A stretch of 64,000 nt of DNA. Origin: an uncultured Bacteroidia bacterium. GTDB lineage: Bacteria; Bacteroidota; Bacteroidia; Bacteroidales; F082. A model generated the notes under the pieces. The model saw only the letters and a list, made by a program, of their open reading frames with translations, did no database searches and was not told the origin of the DNA. Below, piece after piece: positions 58,480-64,000 of the stretch. Numbering within the stretch: position 1 is the first letter of the stretch; each line of letters begins with the position of its first letter. Made by a program: the position numbers and the translations under genes. The stretch is from the NCBI GenBank assembly GCA_902802535.1, contig CADCML010000006.1, positions 1 to 64,000 of the forward strand, written 5' to 3'.

Positions 58480-59930
58480 TGAAGTCGCTGACTTTGAGCA
58501 AACGGCACAAAAACATCACACTGGCGGCGGTTTTCACCACTGCCGGTGTGTTGTATTGCCTCATTTCCTTGGTCAACCATTACCTCTTCAAGACCTACGC
58601 GCTCGACTTGGGGCTGTACACCCATGCGATGTACGACTATGCGCATTTCCGCATCGACGACTGCAGCATGTTCTTGCCTCAGCCTCAAAGCATCCTAAGT
58701 GCCCATTTCGACCTGTATCTTCTGCTGCTTTCGCCTTTGATGTATCTGTTTGGGAGCTATACCCTGCTCATCGTCCAAATCGCGGCGGTGCTGTTTGGCG
58801 GATGGGGCATCTACAAGCTGATCGGCCTCTATTCCGACGACGACTGGATGCCGGTTTTTGCCGCGGCGGTTTTCTTCTTTTCGTTCGGCATCATCCACGC
58901 CTTGTCCTATGATTACCATTCCAATGTGGTTTCCGCCATGATGATCCCTTGGATGCTGTATTCCTTGAAAAAAGGTCGTTTCGGGCTGTCGGCGCTGTTT
59001 GCCGTGCTGATTGTCATCGGCAAGGAAAACATGTCCTTGTTGTTGTTTTTCATTGCGTTAGGCCTGATGTGGGACTATCGAAAAGACCGTAAGTCGCTAT
59101 GGTTCTTGGCAGGTTGTGCGCTTTTTGCCGTAGTTTATTTTGTCATCGTCAACATGCTGATATTACCTCGCTTGGGTGCACAGGGCATCATCCGATACGA
59201 TTACCTCGGCAGCAATTATCTCGAAATTGCCAAAACCCTGATAACCAATCCTAAAGAAACCTTACGCATCTTGTTTGCCAACACGAACATGCCTTCACGT
59301 TATGACGGAGTCAAGACCGAGTTCTATCTCTGTGCCTTGCTGACGGGAATGGTGCTTACCTTGCTGAAACCCAACTTCTTGCTCATGCTTGTTCCGCTGA
59401 TTGCACAGAAGATGCTGTCCATCGACCCCACTTTTTGGGGCATATCCTTCCAGTATTCCGTTGAGTTTATGCCAATTATTGTCATCGCTTCGTTTTTGGT
59501 CATCGTCAAGTTGAAGAAAAAAGTTTGGCGTATGACGCTGGCTTCGTGTCTGTTGCTTTCCACCGTATTGACTACTTTTTACACCATCGGCATTCCCAAG
59601 TCGCAGGTTTGGCTCGACCAGTTGTGCGTCTATCAAGGGCGACATTACGAGCAGAAGGATTTCGACGTACATTTTGCCTATGAGGTCATCAAGCAGATTC
59701 CCGACGAGGCTTCGGTGTGTGCCATCACACAGTTTGTGCCTCACCTTGCTTTGCGCGACGAAATCAGGAATTTTTCCGACACAAGGGACGTCAAGACCGA
59801 CTATGTGCTGATAACTGCGCCCTATTTCGAATATGAGCGTAGAGGGGTGCTGGTGCTCAAGAATCGTGATGAGTATGAGACCGTTGCGACGGACGGCACT
59901 ATCTATCTCCTGCAGCGGATTGTGCCATGA
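58479..59930 (+). CDS. DUF2079-type multi-helix membrane protein
   Basis: A 483-residue integral membrane protein with about nine helices, matching the DUF2079 group. A conserved loop after helix 1 contains LDLGLYTHAMYDYAH and QPQSILSAHFDLYLL; ALSYDYHSNVVSAMM and GKENMSLLLFFIALG are further family-typical parts. DUF2079 proteins resemble GT-C lipid-linked sugar transferases, so a glycosyltransferase role is plausible but unproven. It is coupled to pepT and its 3' end overlaps the convergent GT39-like gene by 32 nt. Confidence 0.8.
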   Translation: MKSLTLSKRHKNITLAAVFTTAGVLYCLISLVNHYLFKTYALDLGLYTHAMYDYAHFRIDDCSMFLPQPQSILSAHFDLYLLLLSPLMYLFGSYTLLIVQIAAVLFGGWGIYKLIGLYSDDDWMPVFAAAVFFFSFGIIHALSYDYHSNVVSAMMIPWMLYSLKKGRFGLSALFAVLIVIGKENMSLLLFFIALGLMWDYRKDRKSLWFLAGCALFAVVYFVIVNMLILPRLGAQGIIRYDYLGSNYLEIAKTLITNPKETLRILFANTNMPSRYDGVKTEFYLCALLTGMVLTLLKPNFLLMLVPLIAQKMLSIDPTFWGISFQYSVEFMPIIVIASFLVIVKLKKKVWRMTLASCLLLSTVLTTFYTIGIPKSQVWLDQLCVYQGRHYEQKDFDVHFAYEVIKQIPDEASVCAITQFVPHLALRDEIRNFSDTRDVKTDYVLITAPYFEYERRGVLVLKNRDEYETVATDGTIYLLQRIVP

Positions 59931-61488
59931 AATCCTGTAGGGTAGGGGGCGCAACGAGGAGGTCTTTGCAGGTATAGACGAAGAAATTCTTGGCGGGTTT
60001 ACCGCATCGCTCAATCTCAATCATGCCCACCTGCTTGATTTCCTTAAAGTACCACTGGTAGGTTTCCTTTGGGTCTTTCATGTAACGGCTATCGGAGAGG
60101 AACCAATAATTCTCGCCGAGATGGAATCCGCCTCGTTCATCGTTGATCCACAGGTATTTGTGCAAAAACTCAGGCCAACCCAATCCCATGACTCTCATAC
60201 CTAAAGGTCGCGCCACGTAATAGTCGAGGTTGGCAAGTGGGAACCATTGGTTGGCAACGATGCCGTCTTCAGATTTCATCACGCCTTCAGCGATTTTCTG
60301 TTCTCGGAAATCGGCAAATTTTTCGCCCAATTGCCGCCAGCCGTACATGTCTAAGGTGAAGTCGTCCCGACCAAGTTGTTCAGGCTCAGTGTGTTTGTCA
60401 AGCGGGATGAAACCTGTCTTAATTTCGGCCACACCAATGACCAAGACAACCACAAGTAACGCTAATGCCGCCATGACGGATTTGGGCAATTGGCCTGAGT
60501 TGACCTGCCTATCGCGCAGATATACAGCGGATAATAGGATAATCGATACATAGCCAGGTGCATTCCAGTGCGGCAAAGTCGGGCGAGTGAGGGAAAAAAC
60601 CAGGAAGACCAAAATGAGCGGTAAAGCGATGCACATGATAAGTCGTTGCGCGGATTTCTCGATGTTGAGTTTCTTTTTGAAAGCTGCGATGACGGTGATA
60701 ATAGCCAGCACAAAGTTGAAGGGGTTATTATAGAGAAATTCGCCCGCCAATTCGGTGCAGAAAGTGCTGAAATTGAGTTTGTTCCCGCCAACACGAGCCC
60801 CATGAAAACTGAAACTGATGAAGTCGTATTGTAGGTTCCATTTCAAAATGGGCAGAACCAAATTGATGGAAACAAACAAGGCGCAATAAAATGCCCAGGT
60901 TTTGAGCGGTTTCCTGTCAAAAATGAGGATGTAGAGCATCATTCCGACCCAAAGAAACACACCCGAATATTTGGAAAGCATAGCCAATCCTGAGAATGTT
61001 CCGAACAAAATGATGTAACTGTCAGAATGTTGCTGGGTATGCAGTCGTTTGAAATAAATGACCGCCATCCAAATCGCCAAGAGCCAAAACCACATCAACG
61101 GTGTGTCGGGCATGATGAAGATGCCAGTGATGACAAAGGCATAGATGGAAGCGGTGTAGAGCAGCGCGGCATAAAGTCCAGTCCTTGCGTCCTTGATGTC
61201 TTTGCCGATGCGATATATAATATAGGTGTTGGCAGTCATGAAGACCACCGAGGCCAAACGGATGAAGAACTCGCTGTCGAACAATAGGTTAAGGCTGAAA
61301 AGTTGGATAACTCTGCCTACCATGGGCGGATGGTCGAAGTGGCTCCAGTCGGGATAGAGGGCATAAGTCCAATAATAGACCTCATCGTTGCCGAACTCCA
61401 TCCACGCGGACAAAACGCCCCTCACGACCGCGCTGATGGCTAAGAGCCAAACCATTATCTTGTTGATATTTTGCTCTTTAATGCTCAC
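59899..61488 (-). CDS. GT39/ArnT-like membrane glycosyltransferase
   Basis: A 529-residue membrane protein with 9-11 helices. The acidic pair in the first periplasmic loop, FGNDEVYYWTYALYPDWSHF followed by DHPPMV, is the ArnT/PMT-type catalytic and polyprenyl-sugar binding signature. A soluble C-terminal part follows the helices. GTG 61488 is taken as start because it overlaps the stop of the upstream gene (GTGA). It likely moves a sugar from a lipid carrier to an envelope acceptor. Confidence 0.85.
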   Translation of the reverse strand: MSIKEQNINKIMVWLLAISAVVRGVLSAWMEFGNDEVYYWTYALYPDWSHFDHPPMVGRVIQLFSLNLLFDSEFFIRLASVVFMTANTYIIYRIGKDIKDARTGLYAALLYTASIYAFVITGIFIMPDTPLMWFWLLAIWMAVIYFKRLHTQQHSDSYIILFGTFSGLAMLSKYSGVFLWVGMMLYILIFDRKPLKTWAFYCALFVSINLVLPILKWNLQYDFISFSFHGARVGGNKLNFSTFCTELAGEFLYNNPFNFVLAIITVIAAFKKKLNIEKSAQRLIMCIALPLILVFLVFSLTRPTLPHWNAPGYVSIILLSAVYLRDRQVNSGQLPKSVMAALALLVVVLVIGVAEIKTGFIPLDKHTEPEQLGRDDFTLDMYGWRQLGEKFADFREQKIAEGVMKSEDGIVANQWFPLANLDYYVARPLGMRVMGLGWPEFLHKYLWINDERGGFHLGENYWFLSDSRYMKDPKETYQWYFKEIKQVGMIEIERCGKPAKNFFVYTCKDLLVAPPTLQDFMAQSAAGDR

Positions 61489-62720
61489 TTGCTTTCCTCT
61501 TTTTGGGCTTTGGCCTTGTTGAACAGGTACCACACGAAAGCGGCTAAAGCCACGAGATACACGAACCAGTACAAATAGGTCTGCGCCTTGTTGACGACAT
61601 CAAGCCGTTGGTCGATGGGCTCGGGTGTTGGGTGACGTGTCACAGGGTTGAGATAAAAATGCTGCAACCCATTGACATTGATGACTGTCCGCACATAATG
61701 GTCCTCGGGTTGGATGACGTAATAGGCCGTCGCGACCGCCTCTTCTGTTTTCAGCACCTTGCCGTCTTGCCCGATGAATTTCACTTCCTGCATCTTGTTG
61801 GCCGAAGTCGCGACGAACAAAGTGTCGCCCACTAACTCGGCGCGGGTCAAGTGGGGCAAGGCCTTGACCTGCTTGACTTTTTCCTCCAAGGTCATGGGGA
61901 AATGATACCAGTTGTCGAACTCCACGGCATAGCACAAACCTTTGTCCAAAGCCTCGTAAGCGCTTTCAGCATCAAGGTTTTGCGTATTGATCATGGTCAG
62001 GTTGTGGCACACTTCGCTGTGGTCGGTGATGTTGTGCGTGTCGTCATCGCCGAGGGCATATACGCGATGGCCGTTGGAGAGTGCCATGTCCCAATGTTCG
62101 AAGGCGTTGCCGTAGGGATTCAGCACCTCAAGCAGGCGGTAGTTGCTTAGCAGTACCATGTCGTTCACCTTGTAGCCAGTGGTAAACGAGGCATGAGCCG
62201 GCATGACGAAGCGGCTCCGCTCAGCCAATTTATTGAGAGTATGCTGCTTCATGTTGAGGTTTTGCATGAAAGGGAAGTCAGGCCAATACACCGACTCCGC
62301 CCCGATGCAGATTTGGTGCGTCTTGCGGAAAAGGCCGTAGCCGTGTTCGTATGTAGGGATATAGTCTTGTTTATCAGTATGATGTGGGTTAATGCTCATA
62401 TAATCTGAAATACCATAATGGTCGTAACCGAGAGCCTGATACACGCTGTCGATGGCCGTTTCGGTGCTTTTGCGCCCGTTGGTCAAACCGAAATACTTAC
62501 GCGAATGGCAATGGAAATGGTACTTTTTCCACTGGTCAGGGTTCATGCCCTGGTATGGGTTGTAGAGATACTCGCCGCTGAAGGGTTTGGGCTCCTTGAA
62601 GCTGTAGGTTGGCACGGAGAGGTAGACATACAGAATCAGCAACAGCAAGGCGATGCCGAGGCCAGCCATCACTTTGCCAAAGTAAAACCAAAAGCCATGT
62701 TTCTTTTTTTCTTTACTCAT
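61485..62720 (-). CDS. membrane-anchored PHP-domain protein
   Basis: A 411-residue protein with a helix at 17-38 ([20 protein letters not shown]) and one near the C terminus ([16 protein letters not shown]). Between them is a PHP-type metallohydrolase fold: [17 protein letters not shown] (first metal His pair), [21 protein letters not shown] and [14 protein letters not shown]. The substrate is unknown; PHP enzymes are phosphoesterases or related hydrolases, here facing the periplasm. The promoter ends only 8 nt before the start codon, implying a very short leader. Confidence 0.75.
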   Translation of the reverse strand: MSKEKKKHGFWFYFGKVMAGLGIALLLLILYVYLSVPTYSFKEPKPFSGEYLYNPYQGMNPDQWKKYHFHCHSRKYFGLTNGRKSTETAIDSVYQALGYDHYGISDYMSINPHHTDKQDYIPTYEHGYGLFRKTHQICIGAESVYWPDFPFMQNLNMKQHTLNKLAERSRFVMPAHASFTTGYKVNDMVLLSNYRLLEVLNPYGNAFEHWDMALSNGHRVYALGDDDTHNITDHSEVCHNLTMINTQNLDAESAYEALDKGLCYAVEFDNWYHFPMTLEEKVKQVKALPHLTRAELVGDTLFVATSANKMQEVKFIGQDGKVLKTEEAVATAYYVIQPEDHYVRTVINVNGLQHFYLNPVTRHPTPEPIDQRLDVVNKAQTYLYWFVYLVALAAFVWYLFNKAKAQKEESK

Positions 62721-62728
62721 ACGGACTG

Positions 62729-62760
62729 CAAAACTAAAGGAAAAAAATGTAAAGCCCAAA
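62729..62760 (-). promoter_or_regulatory. promoter of the PHP-GT39 operon
   Basis: Minus strand TTTG (62760-62757), 20 bp, TAGTTTTG (62736-62729): a full consensus match. The start codon at 62720 begins 9 nt downstream of the last G. Confidence 0.75.
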
Positions 62761-62808
62761 AGATGACCGTTTTTTGTAGAAAAATGCATCCAAACCATAA
62801 GAAAATCG

Positions 62809-62816
62809 TATCTTTG
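62809..62816 (+). promoter_or_regulatory. -7 element of sufB
   Basis: TATCTTTG, 33 nt before the sufB start; the -33 half is not clear. Confidence 0.55.
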
Positions 62817-62849
62817 CGGCCTAATTTGAAATCATTCTTAATAAGAAAA

Positions 62850-64000
62850 ATGGACTCGAATCCGAAAGACAATATCATCAGCGAAGTCACGAGCAAGGAC
62901 TATGAATACGGCTTTGTGACCGACATTGAGACCGATTTCGTGCCGAAAGGTTTGAATGAAGACATCATCCGCCTGATTTCCAAGAAGAAAGAAGAACCTG
63001 AATGGTTGTTGGAATTCCGCTTGAAGGCCTTCCGACATTGGCAAACCTTGAAACAACCCAATTGGGCGCATCTCGACATTCCTGAGATTAACTATCAGGA
63101 CATTATCTACTACGCTGCACCTCGTAAAAGGCAGCAAAAACAAAGCCTTGACGAAGTCGACCCCGAACTGTTGGCCACCTTCGATAAACTTGGCATCTCC
63201 CTTGACGAACAGAAGAAACTCTCGGGCGTGGCCGTCGATGCGGTCATGGACTCGACCTCGGTGAAGACGACTTTCCAAGAGACGCTTTCGAAGCATGGCG
63301 TCATCTTCATGTCGTTCAGCGAAGCCGTCAAGCAGCACCCCGACTTGGTGAAAAAGTATCTCGGCAAGGTGGTGCCTTACACCGACAACTTCTTCGCCGC
63401 TTTGAACTCGGCGGTCTTTAGCGACGGCTCATTCTGCTACATTCCGAAGGGCGTGCGCTGCCCCTTGGAGTTGTCCACCTATTTCCGCATCAACGCGGCC
63501 AACACGGGTCAGTTTGAGCGCACCCTCATCGTGGCCGACGAAGGCGCGTATGTGAGTTACATGGAAGGCTGCACGGCACCGCAACGCGATGAAAACCAAC
63601 TTCATGCGGCCATTGTGGAAATCATTGCCGAAACTGATGCTGAGGTGAAATACTCTACCGTGCAGAACTGGTATCCTGGCGATAAAAACGGCAAAGGCGG
63701 GGTGTATAACCTCGTCACGAAGCGCGGCCTCTGCCGCGGCGACCGCTCCAAAATATCGTGGACGCAGGTTGAGACGGGATCAGCCATCACTTGGAAATAC
63801 CCGGGCTGCGTGCTGATGGGCGACAACTCCGTGGGCGAGTTCTATTCCGTCGCCGTGACCAACAACTACCAACAAGCCGACACGGGCACGAAGATGATTC
63901 ATTTGGGCAAGAACACCCGCAGTACCATCATATCGAAAGGCATCTCCGCTGGCCACAGCCAAAACGGTTATCGTGGTTTGGTGAGGGTGGCTGCCAAAGC
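62850..64000 (+). CDS. sufB: Fe-S cluster assembly scaffold SufB (partial, runs off the window)
   Basis: ATG 62850 opens a frame that continues to the end of the window (383 codons of an expected 470-480). It starts [53 protein letters not shown] (Cys near residue 245, equivalent to the conserved sulfur-acceptor Cys) and NVVTKRG-like [20 protein letters not shown] are diagnostic. SufB is the core scaffold of the SufBCD complex that assembles iron-sulfur clusters. The remaining suf genes probably follow beyond 64 kb. Confidence 0.95.
   Translation, partial: MDSNPKDNIISEVTSKDYEYGFVTDIETDFVPKGLNEDIIRLISKKKEEPEWLLEFRLKAFRHWQTLKQPNWAHLDIPEINYQDIIYYAAPRKRQQKQSLDEVDPELLATFDKLGISLDEQKKLSGVAVDAVMDSTSVKTTFQETLSKHGVIFMSFSEAVKQHPDLVKKYLGKVVPYTDNFFAALNSAVFSDGSFCYIPKGVRCPLELSTYFRINAANTGQFERTLIVADEGAYVSYMEGCTAPQRDENQLHAAIVEIIAETDAEVKYSTVQNWYPGDKNGKGGVYNLVTKRGLCRGDRSKISWTQVETGSAITWKYPGCVLMGDNSVGEFYSVAVTNNYQQADTGTKMIHLGKNTRSTIISKGISAGHSQNGYRGLVRVAAK

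Overview
The window comes from a member of the Bacteroidales (phylum Bacteroidota). The evidence is internal: promoters fit the Bacteroidota pattern TTG-N19/20-TAnnTTTG, one surface protein has a type IX secretion C-terminal domain, PepSY-like and FISUMP proteins are present, and prfB carries the classic +1 frameshift. I see no tRNA, rRNA or CRISPR array, and no integrase or transposase.

Layout. 0-9 kb: a ParE-type toxin-antitoxin pair, an AAA-ATPase/PD-(D/E)XK protein, a large exported beta-rich protein, and iorAB for aromatic 2-keto acid oxidation. 9-17 kb: a CstA-like carrier with a small lipoprotein, then a module of four PepSY-like genes around a two-component system, then prfB. 17-19 kb: an ECF sigma factor and its membrane partner, both apparently damaged. 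19-29 kb: a MacAB-TolC-type exporter operon preceded by an unannotated 45-codon Cys-rich ORF, then a TonB-receptor-like barrel and a T9SS cargo protein. 29.5-34.3 kb: a defence-like operon of three-Cys-motif partner protein, three-Cys (DUF5131) protein and SF1 helicase with a C-terminal nuclease-like domain. 34.3-38 kb: fabH-fabF-fabZ-acpP-fabG. 38-46.5 kb: a relic ATPase gene, LytTR regulator, recX, an EIIC-like permease, an exported nicotinamidase, and AAA ATPases around ygiQ. 46.5-53.3 kb: accessory DNA with a candidate structured RNA, small exported proteins, an AT-rich three-gene cassette of unknown function, a RelB/PIN pair and another AAA/DUF234 ATPase. 53.4-64 kb: aldehyde and alcohol dehydrogenases, YitT, pepT, three envelope proteins and the start of sufB.

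The observation I consider most worth following is that all three intact archaeal-type AAA+ ATPase genes (42.0, 45.1 and 51.9 kb) and one in-frame relic (38.2 kb) have long near-perfect inverted repeats at or beside their promoters. One of these ATPases lies between two 49-bp palindromic elements that differ at a single base. The relic keeps the first 14 and about the last 47 codons of the family plus its palindrome. This looks like a recurring, possibly mobile or self-regulating unit.

Other notable items are the Cys-rich ORF lying exactly between a strong promoter and the ABC exporter, a promoter-led RNA at 46.7 kb with an interrupted 13-bp closing helix, and three TCTGAA repeats spaced exactly 11 bp beside the PepSY/two-component module. 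Family names come from motif recognition by eye; no database search was run.
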